A stretch of DNA of 47,391 nt from Bacillota bacterium (GCA_023426935.1 JAEZBR010000032.1:1-47391); one strand, 5' to 3'. Positions 31,519-40,672 are shown, counted from the first letter of the stretch. A program made the numbers and translations. The notes: generated by a model not told the origin, from the sequence alone.

Positions 31519-32354
31519 TTCGTTTTCCTCCCTAAACTTTTAACTGCCAATTCCGATAAGCCATTAATTATTAGAACCAGAATAATCAAGACGACGGCCG
31601 TCGCATAGGTTTCGTTGAGATGTAAACCTTCCGATGCCAACGCATACATATGCACGGCTAAGGTCCTTCCGGATGAGAATGGAGAACCGGCCGCTTTCGT
31701 TAAAGTTCCCGCGGTATAGATCAAGGCCGCCGATTCACCGATTATTCTGCCGATTGAAAGAATCACTCCCGATAAAATTCCCGGTAAAGCCGTTGGCAGA
31801 ATGACCGCGAAGATCGTTCTTAACTTCCCCGCGCCTAACCCATAACTAGCTTCTCGATAACTTAACGGAACCGCCAATAACGCTTCCTCGGTCGTACGCA
31901 TAATCAACGGTAGGATCATGATGGCTAAGGTTGCTGCCCCGGCCATAATCGATAATCGCCAATGCAACCAATTAACAAAAAATAGACTGCCGAATAAACC
32001 ATAGACAATCGAGGGAATCCCGGATAAAGTTTCCGTCGTAAGACGAATGACCGCCGTAATTTTGTGCCTAGGATTACTATACTCGGAGAGATAGATGGCG
32101 GAGCCGATCCCGATTGGAATCGCCATCAGTAAGGAATATCCGACCATTTCCAAGGTATTGATCAAAGCCGGCATCAGGGAAACATTCTCGGAATTATAAT
32201 TCCAGGAGAATAAGCTCCATTTTAATTGAGGTATTCCTTTGACTAAGATATAACCGACAACAAAAATCAGAATTAATAAGGTAAGTCCGGCCGAAAGAAA
32301 CATTAAGATTCTTAAACCTTGAGAAGTACGGTTGAATCGTTTACTGATTTTCAT
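31515..32354 (-). CDS. pstA: Phosphate ABC transporter permease PstA
   Basis: 279 residues, six membrane segments. Family marks: GIGSAIYLSEYSNP, ETLSGIPSIVYGLFG, the EAA loop YREASYGLGAGKLRTIF, and IGRIIGESAALIYTAG. Forms the membrane channel with PstC. Both ends overlap neighbours by 4 bases (ATGA). Confidence 0.95.
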   Translation of the reverse strand: MKISKRFNRTSQGLRILMFLSAGLTLLILIFVVGYILVKGIPQLKWSLFSWNYNSENVSLMPALINTLEMVGYSLLMAIPIGIGSAIYLSEYSNPRHKITAVIRLTTETLSGIPSIVYGLFGSLFFVNWLHWRLSIMAGAATLAIMILPLIMRTTEEALLAVPLSYREASYGLGAGKLRTIFAVILPTALPGILSGVILSIGRIIGESAALIYTAGTLTKAAGSPFSSGRTLAVHMYALASEGLHLNETYATAVVLIILVLIINGLSELAVKSLGRKTK

Positions 32355-33199
32355 GACTGAGACCGCCTTTTCAATAACGAGAACATTAAATTAACAATCA
32401 GAATAAATACGAACAGGACGACCGCCGTACCAATCAACGCTTCCCGGTGCAAGTCCGTCGCATAACCCATTTCCAACACAATATTACTGGTTAAGGTTCT
32501 GACGCCTGAAAGAATGCTGTTAGGAATAATCGGTTGATTGCCGGCAACCATCATGACTGCCATCGTTTCGCCGATTGCCCGACCGATTCCTAATATGACT
32601 CCCGCTAAAATTCCGTTCTTGGCGGCCGGCACCACAATCTTAAAAACACTTAATTCTTTCGGTGCCCCCAAGGCTAGTCCAGCTTCTAAATAAGTCTCCG
32701 GTACGGCTTCGATAGCGGATTTGGAAACCGAAATGATTGTTGGCAGAATCATGATTCCTAACAAGATTGAAGCCGCTAAGATACCGGTTCCTCGGCCCCC
32801 GAAAAGATCTTTGATTAAAGGCACTAAGACAACTAGGCCGAAGAAACCATAAACGACCGAAGGAATTCCCGCTAGAAGATTGATGGCCGGTTCCAAAATC
32901 TTTTTTAATTTAGGCGGACAGAATTTCGCCAGATAAATGGCACAAATAATTCCTAAAGGTACACCAAACAATAACGCTAAAGCGGTAACATATAAAGAAC
33001 CGATGATAAAAGGTAAGATTCCATAGATCTCATTACTGGGTTTCCAAACCGTGCCAAAAAGAAAGTTGAAAATTCCAATCTTCATGATTCCGGGAACGCC
33101 ACCCGCAAAGATAAAAATACAAATCACGACCACCGCGATAATCGAAATCAGCGCTAAGACAAAGAAGATACCTTTCATTAATAATTCTTTTTTCTTCAT
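32351..33199 (-). CDS. pstC: Phosphate ABC transporter permease PstC
   Basis: 282 residues from ATG at 33199, with GGAGG 5 bases upstream; an in-frame TTG at 33220 lies inside the preceding hairpin region and is unlikely. Six membrane segments; NLLAGIPSVVYGFFGLVVL, the EAA loop ETYLEAGLALGAPKELSVF and GIGRAIGETMAVMMVAGN are typical. Follows pstS after a small hairpin. Confidence 0.95.
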   Translation of the reverse strand: MKKKELLMKGIFFVLALISIIAVVVICIFIFAGGVPGIMKIGIFNFLFGTVWKPSNEIYGILPFIIGSLYVTALALLFGVPLGIICAIYLAKFCPPKLKKILEPAINLLAGIPSVVYGFFGLVVLVPLIKDLFGGRGTGILAASILLGIMILPTIISVSKSAIEAVPETYLEAGLALGAPKELSVFKIVVPAAKNGILAGVILGIGRAIGETMAVMMVAGNQPIIPNSILSGVRTLTSNIVLEMGYATDLHREALIGTAVVLFVFILIVNLMFSLLKRRSQS

Positions 33200-33224
33200 T
33201 CCTACCTCCGTAAATGCCAAAAAG

Positions 33225-33242
33225 GCCGCTTTAAAGCGGTCT
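33225..33242 (-). terminator. Leaky terminator between pstS and pstC
   Basis: Minus-strand CCGC-TTTAAA-GCGG stem followed by CCTTTTTGG. It sits directly after the binding-protein gene, as in the opp operon, and would set the ratio of PstS to transporter. Confidence 0.6.
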
Positions 33243-33248
33243 AGTCAT

Positions 33249-34127
33249 TTACTGTTTAACCCCATCCCAAGTAGTAATCTTTCCGGTATACATCTGCATT
33301 ACCTGGTCACTAGTTAGACCGGTAAGCGGATTATCATTGTTAACGATAACGGCAATCCCGTCTAAGGCAATGACTGTAGCTTTTACTCCTTGGCTAGTTT
33401 CACTGTCTTTTAAATCCCGGGAGGCCATTCCGATATCACAGATCCCGGAAATTGCACTCTGAACTCCGGTCGTGGAATCGCTTTGCTGAACTTCAATAGT
33501 AACCATGTCATTAACCTTCTGATAAGCTTCCTGTAATTTTTCCATTACCGGCGTTACCGAACTTGAACCGGCGATAACGACTTTTCCGGTACTGCCGTTT
33601 GAAGTATAGGCAGTGCTGGTCGAAAGAGGAATATATCCGTTGGCGGATACTACCTGTTGTCCTTCAGTGCTGAAAATAAAGTTAATAAAATCCGTTGCCG
33701 CTTCACTTAAAGAAGCTTTAGTAACGATATTGAACGGCCGGGAAATCTTATAAGTTCCGTTCTCAATATTTTCCACCCTGGCTTTAGCCCCATCGATATC
33801 TAGCGCTTTAACCGTATCATTCAAAGATCCTAACGAGAGATAACCGATTGAATAAAGATCATTGGCTACGGTCGTCATCATAACCGATGTACTGTTAGTA
33901 ACGGCCGCGGTATCTAGAGAATAATCGACCTTCTTGCCGGAAGCATCTTTCTTTTCGATCCCAAACAATTCAATGAAAGCACCTCTGGTTCCCGAGCCTT
34001 CTTCCCGGGAAGTCAAATTGATTACTTCGGAATAAGCGAATCCTTCATTGCTCTTACCGCATCCGGACAATAATCCGAATATTAGTAAGCTTACTAAGAT
34101 AATACTGATTAATTTCTTGCTTTTCAT
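33249..34127 (-). CDS. pstS: Phosphate-binding lipoprotein PstS
   Basis: 292 residues. Lipobox LSGC (Cys23), then a type II periplasmic-binding fold in two lobes. VINLTSREEGSGTRGAFIELFG and VVIAGSSSVTPVMEKL carry the Ser/Thr/Arg-type phosphate contacts, with ISGICDIGMASRDL and VNNDNPLTGLTSDQVMQMY after them. The two lobe motifs appear in the order seen when the protein is circularly arranged relative to E. coli PstS: the SREEGSGTR segment precedes VIAGSSSVTP. That order is known in some Bacillota PstS proteins, so I note it without further claim. First gene of pstSCAB-phoU. Confidence 0.92.
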   Translation of the reverse strand: MKSKKLISIILVSLLIFGLLSGCGKSNEGFAYSEVINLTSREEGSGTRGAFIELFGIEKKDASGKKVDYSLDTAAVTNSTSVMMTTVANDLYSIGYLSLGSLNDTVKALDIDGAKARVENIENGTYKISRPFNIVTKASLSEAATDFINFIFSTEGQQVVSANGYIPLSTSTAYTSNGSTGKVVIAGSSSVTPVMEKLQEAYQKVNDMVTIEVQQSDSTTGVQSAISGICDIGMASRDLKDSETSQGVKATVIALDGIAVIVNNDNPLTGLTSDQVMQMYTGKITTWDGVKQ

Positions 34128-34207
34128 TTCTGTTTGTCCTTTACACTCTTAATTTAGTTTCCGAATGTAAAATCCAAATTCCTAATTAAGTCAGATTTAG
34201 GTAAAAT

Positions 34208-34231
34208 AAAAACACCTTCGCAGGTGTTTTT
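34208..34231 (-). terminator. Terminator after the pilin gene
   Basis: AAAAACACCT / AGGTGTTTTT stem with a four-base loop, followed by T-rich sequence on the minus strand. It separates the pilus operon from pst. The 80 bases between it and pstS presumably hold the pst promoter, but no clear -35/-10 or Pho box is visible to me. Confidence 0.85.
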
Positions 34232-34255
34232 ATAGTTAATTATCGATTATTATGC

Positions 34256-34624
34256 TTATTGCGGATAAGTCTGAGTACCGCAGGTAACCGAAATGGCCGT
34301 AGCGGAAGTAACCGTTAACGTACAAGCATTGCCATCGGAATCTTTCGGGAAAGCGCCATCCCAGAAATCAGCGTTCAAAGAAGTACTGTCGGAAGTCGGT
34401 AACGTATAAGCGGTACCGGTGGAATCCTTCAGATTAACACTAGCCGCCGTATACTGAGCTTTAGCTGCGGTATACAAGGAACGGGCATTCGCCAAATCTT
34501 TCTCATTCTGTGCGGTCTTAACAAAACCATTCATGGTTGGAACCATGATTAGTAATAAGACAGCAATAATCGCAATAACAATAATCATTTCAATTAGCGT
34601 AAATCCTTTTTTAGACTTTTTCAT
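34256..34624 (-). CDS. Type IV pilin, probable major subunit
   Basis: 122 residues. Prepilin leader MKKSKKG with cleavage before Phe8 (KKGFTLIEMIIVIAIIAVLL), Glu at position +5 and a hydrophobic helix. The short C-terminal globular part has two Cys (NACTLTV and VTCGTQ), placed for a single disulfide loop near the end. It is the last gene of the operon, after a 75-base gap with a strong AAGGAGG, so it can be expressed more highly than the assembly genes, as expected for a major subunit. It could be classed as a pseudopilin of the ComGC type; the presence of pilT favours a real pilus. Confidence 0.85.
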   Translation of the reverse strand: MKKSKKGFTLIEMIIVIAIIAVLLLIMVPTMNGFVKTAQNEKDLANARSLYTAAKAQYTAASVNLKDSTGTAYTLPTSDSTSLNADFWDGAFPKDSDGNACTLTVTSATAISVTCGTQTYPQ

Positions 34625-34644
34625 GTGTAATCCTCCTTAATCAC

Positions 34645-34671
34645 ATTTTAGCACTTTTGTAGAAATTTCAA
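34645..34671 (-). promoter_or_regulatory. Possible separate promoter for the pilin gene
   Basis: Minus-strand TTGAAA (34666-34671) and TAAAAT (34645-34650) with only 15 bases between them, in the 75-base gap in front of the pilin gene. The spacing is short, so this is tentative. Confidence 0.3.
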
Positions 34672-34699
34672 GATATTTTATGACATTTTTTAACAATAT

Positions 34700-36388
34700 T
34701 TACTGATTTAGGTTGTAAATTACCCGATAATATTCCTCTAAGGTCGTCTGCCCAGACTTTACCAAGTCTAAAGCGTTCTGACCCAAGGTGCGCATTCCCT
34801 GTTTGATCGCATGCTGCTTTAACTCATTGGCGGTGCGTTTTTCTTCGATCATGATGCGCATCTGATTGTCAATCGGCATAATTTCAAACACGGCGGTTCG
34901 GCCTTTATATCCGAAATTATTACATTCGGGACAACCCTTCGCTCGATACAACGGACATTCGAAATCACCCAAAATCGGTTTCAGACTGGCATCCGGTAAA
35001 TAAGCTTCCCGACAATGCGGACAGGTCTTTCTTACTAATCGTTGGGCAATGATTCCTAAGATTGAGCTCGATAATAAATATGGTTCGATGCCCATATCAA
35101 CTAACCGATTGATCGCCGTAGCGGTATCGTTAGTATGGATTGTTGAAAGAACCAAGTGACCGGTGATGGCACTGGAGACCGCAATCTTAGCGGTTTGAGT
35201 GTCTCGAATCTCACCGATCATTATAATATCCGGATCCTGACGTAAGATTGAACGTAGGCCATTCTCGAACGTCAAGCCGGCTTTCGGATTGACCTGAACC
35301 TGATTGATTCCTTCAATTTTTCTTTCGACCGGATCTTCGACCGTCACGATATTAACTTCGCTTGATTTAACCTCATCCAAACACGCATATAAAGAGGTTG
35401 TTTTCCCGGAACCCGTTGGACCCGCGACTAAGATTAATCCGTACGGATTATGGATCAGGCGTTTCATTAACTGATAATTGTTCGCGTCCAAGCCTAGATC
35501 TTGCAAGCCGTCTAACTTCTGTAAACTATGTCCTAATAGCCGGATAACGACCTTTTCACCGTAGATTGTCGGTAAGGAAGAGATTCGAATATCGACTAGT
35601 TTACCGGAGATTTCCGCATCGATACGACCATCCTGGGGTAAACGATGTTCGGCGATATTCATACCGCCCATGATCTTTAATCTGGTAATCAAGCCCTCAT
35701 GAATCCGCGCTTCCAACTTCGTGTATTTTCTTAATATTCCATCGATCCTGATCCGAATTAAAGTATATTCCGCAAAGGGTTCGATATGAATATCCGAAGC
35801 CCCTAGACCATAAGCCTGTTTAATTAAGTTATTGATAAACTTAACGACCGGAGCACTGTCGACCCGATCTTCCAAAGCTTGACTGGCCAGATTATCATTC
35901 TGTCCATTCTGTAAGGTTTCATTAATCTTGCTTATCGCATCGGCGACATTGACCTGGGAGTAATTGATCCGAATCGCATCCCCAATCATATCGGCATGAG
36001 CCAAGACAATTTCGATCGGTAAGCCGCAGGCCGCTTTAATCTCGGAGAACGCATCTAGCTCCAACGGATCGGAAGTCGCCACCTGTAAGGAATTATTCTG
36101 GATTCCTAAAGGCATAATCTGATATTTTTCCGCAATTTTTTCAGGTACTAAAGATGCGATTTCTTTAGGAACCGTAATCTCTTTACCTTGATAAATCGGT
36201 ACATTAAAACGCTTGGATAAAACTTCAAGTTTATCATCCTCACTGATCATATTTAAAGCAATTAAGGCATCCCCGATTCTAACTGTGGGATGTTTCTGCT
36301 GATATTCTAAAGCCGTATTCAACTGCTGGGAGGTAATATACCCCAACTGCACCATCAATTGCCCGATTGGGACTTGTTTGCTTTCCAT
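34700..36388 (-). CDS. pilB: Type IV pilus assembly ATPase PilB
   Basis: 562 residues. An N-terminal MshEN domain (about 1-145), which in some relatives binds cyclic di-GMP, is followed by the secretion ATPase core: Walker A GPTGSGKTT (323-331), Asp box VTVEDPVE, Walker B DIIMIGEIRD (387-396) and His box GHLVLSTIHT (410-419). The zinc-binding tetra-Cys pattern of assembly ATPases is present (CPHC at 456-459 and CPEC at 486-489). It drives pilus extension from the cytoplasmic face with PilC. Confidence 0.94.
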   Translation of the reverse strand: MESKQVPIGQLMVQLGYITSQQLNTALEYQQKHPTVRIGDALIALNMISEDDKLEVLSKRFNVPIYQGKEITVPKEIASLVPEKIAEKYQIMPLGIQNNSLQVATSDPLELDAFSEIKAACGLPIEIVLAHADMIGDAIRINYSQVNVADAISKINETLQNGQNDNLASQALEDRVDSAPVVKFINNLIKQAYGLGASDIHIEPFAEYTLIRIRIDGILRKYTKLEARIHEGLITRLKIMGGMNIAEHRLPQDGRIDAEISGKLVDIRISSLPTIYGEKVVIRLLGHSLQKLDGLQDLGLDANNYQLMKRLIHNPYGLILVAGPTGSGKTTSLYACLDEVKSSEVNIVTVEDPVERKIEGINQVQVNPKAGLTFENGLRSILRQDPDIIMIGEIRDTQTAKIAVSSAITGHLVLSTIHTNDTATAINRLVDMGIEPYLLSSSILGIIAQRLVRKTCPHCREAYLPDASLKPILGDFECPLYRAKGCPECNNFGYKGRTAVFEIMPIDNQMRIMIEEKRTANELKQHAIKQGMRTLGQNALDLVKSGQTTLEEYYRVIYNLNQ

Positions 36389-36397
36389 CTTGCCCTC

Positions 36398-36889
36398 CTA
36401 TTGGTACCACACGACTTCACTGTAGCCACTCGGAACTCGGATACCGTTTAATTTCATATTTACTAGTTCCAAATGATCTTCTGCTTCATAAACCACTTCA
36501 TCGTCTCTTAATAAGGTAATCCTGATCAATAAGGAATAATCTCCTTCATTCTTGAATAAGATGACCGGTTCTAAATCTTCAAAGTAATCCTCGTCGAATA
36601 AAACCGTCGTCGTATCCTTGACATAGAGAATCTCTTGGCTATTGGCCATGATTACTCCGGAACCGTCAAGGGGATTAGTATAATTAATCTCTTTCGCATA
36701 TTTTAATTGTCCCCGAAGCTGTTCAAGAACCTTGGTCGTCATTTCAGAATATTTAACGGTTTCGGTGATCTTCTGATTTGTTCCTAGCATCGGTCTTAAA
36801 GCACTGTAAAGTACTAGGCTCAGGATCGCAACTAGGGCTAGGACGATTACCATTTCCAGGATAGTAAACCCTTTTTTACGGTTGGTCAT
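36398..36889 (-). CDS. Minor pilin (PilV/PilW-like)
   Basis: 163 residues. Leader MTNRKKG, cleavage before Phe8 (KKGFTILEMVIVLALVAIL), Glu+5 present. The globular part is beta-rich (ITLLRDDEVVYEAEDHLELV). It overlaps the next upstream pilin by 14 bases and precedes pilB by 9 bases. It probably belongs to a tip-initiating minor pilin complex with its two upstream neighbours. Confidence 0.85.
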   Translation of the reverse strand: MTNRKKGFTILEMVIVLALVAILSLVLYSALRPMLGTNQKITETVKYSEMTTKVLEQLRGQLKYAKEINYTNPLDGSGVIMANSQEILYVKDTTTVLFDEDYFEDLEPVILFKNEGDYSLLIRITLLRDDEVVYEAEDHLELVNMKLNGIRVPSGYSEVVWYQ

Positions 36890-37172
36890 AGTATGAATAA
36901 CCTACCTTAGAATCCGGATCGGTAACCGTAATCTTATTAACGGTGAATTCGATGCCGTTGACATAGAAACTGGTGGTTTCGCTAGTTTGTTGCCCACCGG
37001 CTAATTTACTCTCGGCATATTCTTTGGCGACATTCTGACCTTTGTTCATAGTCACCGTTTTAGTGAATAGTTTCAAGCCCCCGGTAAAGACATAAACCAT
37101 CGCGATTGAAGTGATTGCCAACAAAGCTAACGCAATCACGGTTTCTATTAGTGTCATTCCTTTTTTACTCAT
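36876..37172 (-). CDS. Minor pilin (PilV/GspI-like)
   Basis: 98 residues. Very short leader MSKKG, cleavage before Met6 (KKGMTLIETVIALALLAIT), Glu+5 present. Short globular domain ending in KVGYSYYDQP. It overlaps both neighbours by 8 and 14 bases, so the minor pilins are translated as a coupled set. Confidence 0.85.
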   Translation of the reverse strand: MSKKGMTLIETVIALALLAITSIAMVYVFTGGLKLFTKTVTMNKGQNVAKEYAESKLAGGQQTSETTSFYVNGIEFTVNKITVTDPDSKVGYSYYDQP

Positions 37173-38745
37173 AAGCGATCACCTGCCAAGTTCCTGCAGT
37201 TCCGGAGTCAGAGAAATTAAGATCCGGGATACTCATAAAGTTAGCGCTTTCGATTACCCAATAATCGACATTAAAAGTCTTTCCTAAAAAAGACCCGGAG
37301 AAATTAATAAAGTTACGGCCACTGTTATTTAAATACAATACCGTATTTTGACCATAGATATACGCATTGAGATAACCGTTATTCTGGGTATTGAAAGTTA
37401 CGTTGTCATTCGTTAAGAAGAAGATTTGCGGAGTCGTCGTCCGATCAATAACTTTATTGTTTTTCGTGACATTCTCGGTATTCGCCCCAATAAAGTTATT
37501 CGCATAGGCATCGAATTCCATTCCTTTCGCATTAATCAAATATAAGATAACTTTCCCGGTTCCTTTGACATAGATACTATTCTTGAAACGTTTATTCGAA
37601 ACGTCGGAACAATCCAAAATATACTTGTGGGTCTTCCCGTCGGACACATCGAAGGTCAACGGAGAACCATTCGCATAGTTCTTTAAATAGAGGGTGCCAG
37701 TTCCGCCATTAACCGTTTTACCGGTAACGGAGGGTGAGGTACTGGGAATATCCGCATAACCGCTCGGTTGAATTGTTTTAACTTCCGAAATCCCGGATGC
37801 GACGATTGGGGTTGAGGATACTTCATAATCATTCAAGGCATCGCTAGGTTGTTTTGAGGTCAAAACCCGATAATTTCCCATGGTGGTATTTCTAAAATAA
37901 CTGATGGAATGGAAATCACCGATCACAATCACTCTTCCGCCAATCTGGCAGTTATTAAGAATGATATCGGTACCATAAGTGGCGCCGGTGACCGGATTAG
38001 CTGAAGTATTCCCGATGACATAAAGGTCACCGTCAACTTTTAAACCGTTGATGGTTAAGGAAGTCTGATAGAGGAATTCGTTATCCCCTTCCGGTGCCAC
38101 AAATTCCACGGTTAAATCCCCATAGATTTCTTGGTTGCCGGTTCCGCCGTTATCGATCAGATTATTGGCGGAATACGCCTTATAATTTCCCGAGGATTGC
38201 CAAGACATCGGTAGCTTACGCGTAAACTTCAGATAAACGTTTGCCGGATCGCTGCTACTGCCGACTTTGGCGCCCGAAAAGTCATGAACCGCATATTCGA
38301 TACTTGAATAATGAATCGCCGTATCTAAACTCTGGTTGACAATGGCACTCTTCTTGATTCGTAAACTCAACGATCCGCTTTGTCCCCCATAGTTTGTTTT
38401 AGCAGTTAAAAGATATTCATCATTAGTATCTTCACTGAGAGTTAAAGTCGCCTGCCCCAATTGTTCATCACTGGTGGCACTAGCGGTATTGAAATTCACG
38501 GTAACTTCGGTATCCAGCGGAGTTTCATTCAATAATGTCTGTAATTTTGAATTATCCGCCACAAGCGATTCGAGAATACTCTTAGCACTTAAGTAAGCCT
38601 GTTCGCGGGCATAGCGTTTAACCGTATCCTGATAAAAGACATTGGTAGCCAAAGTCAAGCTTAAAGAAGAAACGACGAAAACCGCGAACACTAAGACCGC
38701 GATTCCTAACATACTTCCTTTTTTACGCTTAGACTCCAATCGCAT
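37165..38745 (-). CDS. Large PilX/GspK-like pilin with beta-rich C-terminus (candidate tip adhesin)
   Basis: 526 residues, far bigger than the other pilins. The N-terminus RKKGSMLGIAVLVFAVFVVSS looks like a prepilin leader with cleavage after Gly, but the +5 Glu is missing, as in GspK-type subunits that cap the filament. After a helical region (to about 130) comes a long Thr/Ser/Gly/Asn-rich beta region with short repeated-looking strands (LYLKNYANGSPLTFDV, KVILYLINAKGMEFDAYANN), suggesting a beta-helix or stacked sheet. No Cys in most of it. Position among minor pilins suggests a tip or adhesive subunit; that role is inference. Confidence 0.75.
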   Translation of the reverse strand: MRLESKRKKGSMLGIAVLVFAVFVVSSLSLTLATNVFYQDTVKRYAREQAYLSAKSILESLVADNSKLQTLLNETPLDTEVTVNFNTASATSDEQLGQATLTLSEDTNDEYLLTAKTNYGGQSGSLSLRIKKSAIVNQSLDTAIHYSSIEYAVHDFSGAKVGSSSDPANVYLKFTRKLPMSWQSSGNYKAYSANNLIDNGGTGNQEIYGDLTVEFVAPEGDNEFLYQTSLTINGLKVDGDLYVIGNTSANPVTGATYGTDIILNNCQIGGRVIVIGDFHSISYFRNTTMGNYRVLTSKQPSDALNDYEVSSTPIVASGISEVKTIQPSGYADIPSTSPSVTGKTVNGGTGTLYLKNYANGSPLTFDVSDGKTHKYILDCSDVSNKRFKNSIYVKGTGKVILYLINAKGMEFDAYANNFIGANTENVTKNNKVIDRTTTPQIFFLTNDNVTFNTQNNGYLNAYIYGQNTVLYLNNSGRNFINFSGSFLGKTFNVDYWVIESANFMSIPDLNFSDSGTAGTWQVIAYE

Positions 38746-38749
38746 TTAT

Positions 38750-39256
38750 TTACTCCTTATAGCCAATCACAGTCGCAGTAAGGGAAGAATTAATTCCCGA
38801 ACCGTTTATTTCATAAGTAACCACATAAATCGCATCGGTACTGTTCTGGATTCGATCGATAATTGCCTTTAAGGTATCGGCTGAACCAGAGCCTGCCAAT
38901 TCAATATTGCAGGTATTATCGGATAATGAGAAAGTAGCCGAATAGGAAGTCGAAATATCATCAATCAAAGAATGTAAGTAAGCATCCAATTCTTCAACCG
39001 AGGTAACTTTTAGAAAATTCGGTTTTTCTTCTTCATATTGTTTCTTTACTGCTTCTAACTGTGATTGATAGTTGGAAGTCAGGGAAATCATTTGATTCCG
39101 GTTGTGATATTCGGTTTGGGTATCGTTATAATTCTGATAAGCGTTCTTCGCTTGGTTATAACCGGGAAGCACTAGATAAGAAATCCCAACCACATTAAGA
39201 ATTAAGAACGCTAACACCAGCAATAATACTTTTTCTCTGAAAGTTAATTTACGCAT
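38750..39256 (-). CDS. pilO: PilO-like pilus assembly protein
   Basis: 168 residues. One N-terminal membrane helix (about 10-29, VLLLVLAFLILNVVGISYLVL), a coiled-coil stretch (about 32-75, rich in Asn, Gln, Tyr, Glu) and a small ferredoxin-like C-terminal domain. This is the architecture of PilO. It would join the PilMN protein encoded directly upstream in the alignment subcomplex; the two genes are separated by no spare base. Sequence similarity to named PilO proteins is weak, so the call rests on topology and position. Confidence 0.75.
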   Translation of the reverse strand: MRKLTFREKVLLLVLAFLILNVVGISYLVLPGYNQAKNAYQNYNDTQTEYHNRNQMISLTSNYQSQLEAVKKQYEEEKPNFLKVTSVEELDAYLHSLIDDISTSYSATFSLSDNTCNIELAGSGSADTLKAIIDRIQNSTDAIYVVTYEINGSGINSSLTATVIGYKE

Positions 39257-40672
39257 TTAATTTACCCCACTGACATATTGGAAACTAACGGTAAAGCGAT
39301 ATACTTCTTCGGAATAGTCGAAACCCGTATAAGTCACGGAAGTCAAGTGATAATTATCGGCCTGACTATTCAAAGCGGCGACGAAGGCATAGCCAGAAGT
39401 TCGGGATTCCGAGGAACAATCCAAAGTAACCAGATGCGTTTGGTCGACGGTTATCTTATTGAAAGTAATCTCCCCGGCCAAACTATTCAGTTGGCCAAAA
39501 TAACTGGCATTGGGTTGTTTACCCTGCTGCGTTTCATTCTTAATCAAAGTATTGCTAGCGACTAATTGGGTATAGGTATCGACATCAGCACTTAACTGTG
39601 CCGCTTTCTCATATTGCGAAGCGAAAGTTGCTTCATTCATCTTTTGATTTAGTTGGGAAGTTTGATACTTGAAATATAAATCCGCCCCCCAAACGATTAC
39701 AGCCATTAAAACAATGACAATCAGATTGATTTTTAAGATTTGCTTGATTACTTTATTTTTCGCTTTGATACTGCCCTTTTCTTTCAGGCGGTTAAAACGT
39801 TTTGAAGTATTGAAATCGAGGTTCTTTTTTTCCGGATAGAAACTGCCGGTCACCGCCAACAGCTGTGAGCTTTCAAACTGATCATTGTCATCATCCAAAG
39901 TAATGACCGTTATTCCTAATTGAGTTGATAAGGCTTCCGCAATCTTATGGTTATAGTCCTGCTCGGAAGCAATGATGACGCGGGAAACCGATTCCGTTGA
40001 ATCTTTGGTATGTTGATATTGAACTAGCTCTAAGACTTTCTGAGCTAAACCCAAAACCAAATTTGTTTTCGCCGGTTGCCGGGAATCCGAGAAGTTGATA
40101 ATTTCATCATTGTGATAAAGAATTGACTTAATTGAATTACCGAAACTTGTCGCGAAGATCTGATACGGATATTTCTCATCAAGCCCGCAATGCGACATAT
40201 AAGACACAAAACTAACACCGGAAGTCGTAAAACGGAATTTCTTAATTCCCAAAGAATTAAGTAATTTTACATAATCGGAATATAAGCCTTGCGGTAAAGC
40301 CGCCGCTAAAACCTGTAGGGTATTCTCATCCTTGCTGGGAATCAGAAGATAATCGATCAAATATTCGCTGGAATTAGGTAACTGATTGATCATCGTATTA
40401 TAAACATATTGATCCAAGGCCTCAGCTCCCATCACCGGCATTTTCAACTGTCGATAAATGATTGTCGAACTGTTGACCAAAAAAACGAAATTCTTTTGTT
40501 TACTGACTAGCGGGGCGATGACCTCTTTTAATTTGTCGGCGTCCTGAATAAACCCGTTGATAACTAAACCTTTTTCGAGATTAACCATCTTACCGGAAGT
40601 AAGCGTCTGTTCCTTTTTACCCTTACTGGCGGCGAAGAAGATTTTTTCATCAGTTACATAAAGTCCGTACAT
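39257..40672 (-). CDS. PilM-PilN fusion, pilus alignment subcomplex
   Basis: 471 residues. The first 300 or so residues look like an actin-like PilM domain (MYGLYVTDEKIFFAASKGK; the IYRQLKMPVMGAEALDQYVYNTM segment, typical of PilM; LLAVTGSFYP). A basic stretch is followed by a single membrane helix (about 313-332, INLIVIVLMAVIVWGADLYF), a coiled coil and a PilN-like domain with VTVDQ/ITFNKITVDQTHLVTLD. In most bacteria these are two proteins, PilM in the cytoplasm and PilN across the membrane; here one chain does both. I am confident of the domain order, less so of the exact border. Confidence 0.8.
   Translation of the reverse strand: MYGLYVTDEKIFFAASKGKKEQTLTSGKMVNLEKGLVINGFIQDADKLKEVIAPLVSKQKNFVFLVNSSTIIYRQLKMPVMGAEALDQYVYNTMINQLPNSSEYLIDYLLIPSKDENTLQVLAAALPQGLYSDYVKLLNSLGIKKFRFTTSGVSFVSYMSHCGLDEKYPYQIFATSFGNSIKSILYHNDEIINFSDSRQPAKTNLVLGLAQKVLELVQYQHTKDSTESVSRVIIASEQDYNHKIAEALSTQLGITVITLDDDNDQFESSQLLAVTGSFYPEKKNLDFNTSKRFNRLKEKGSIKAKNKVIKQILKINLIVIVLMAVIVWGADLYFKYQTSQLNQKMNEATFASQYEKAAQLSADVDTYTQLVASNTLIKNETQQGKQPNASYFGQLNSLAGEITFNKITVDQTHLVTLDCSSESRTSGYAFVAALNSQADNYHLTSVTYTGFDYSEEVYRFTVSFQYVSGVN

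Noticed and set aside
34128..34207. A Pho box in front of pstS
   Set aside because: Only a single TTTTACA-like element is visible, without the regular repeats expected for PhoP binding, so no site is claimed.
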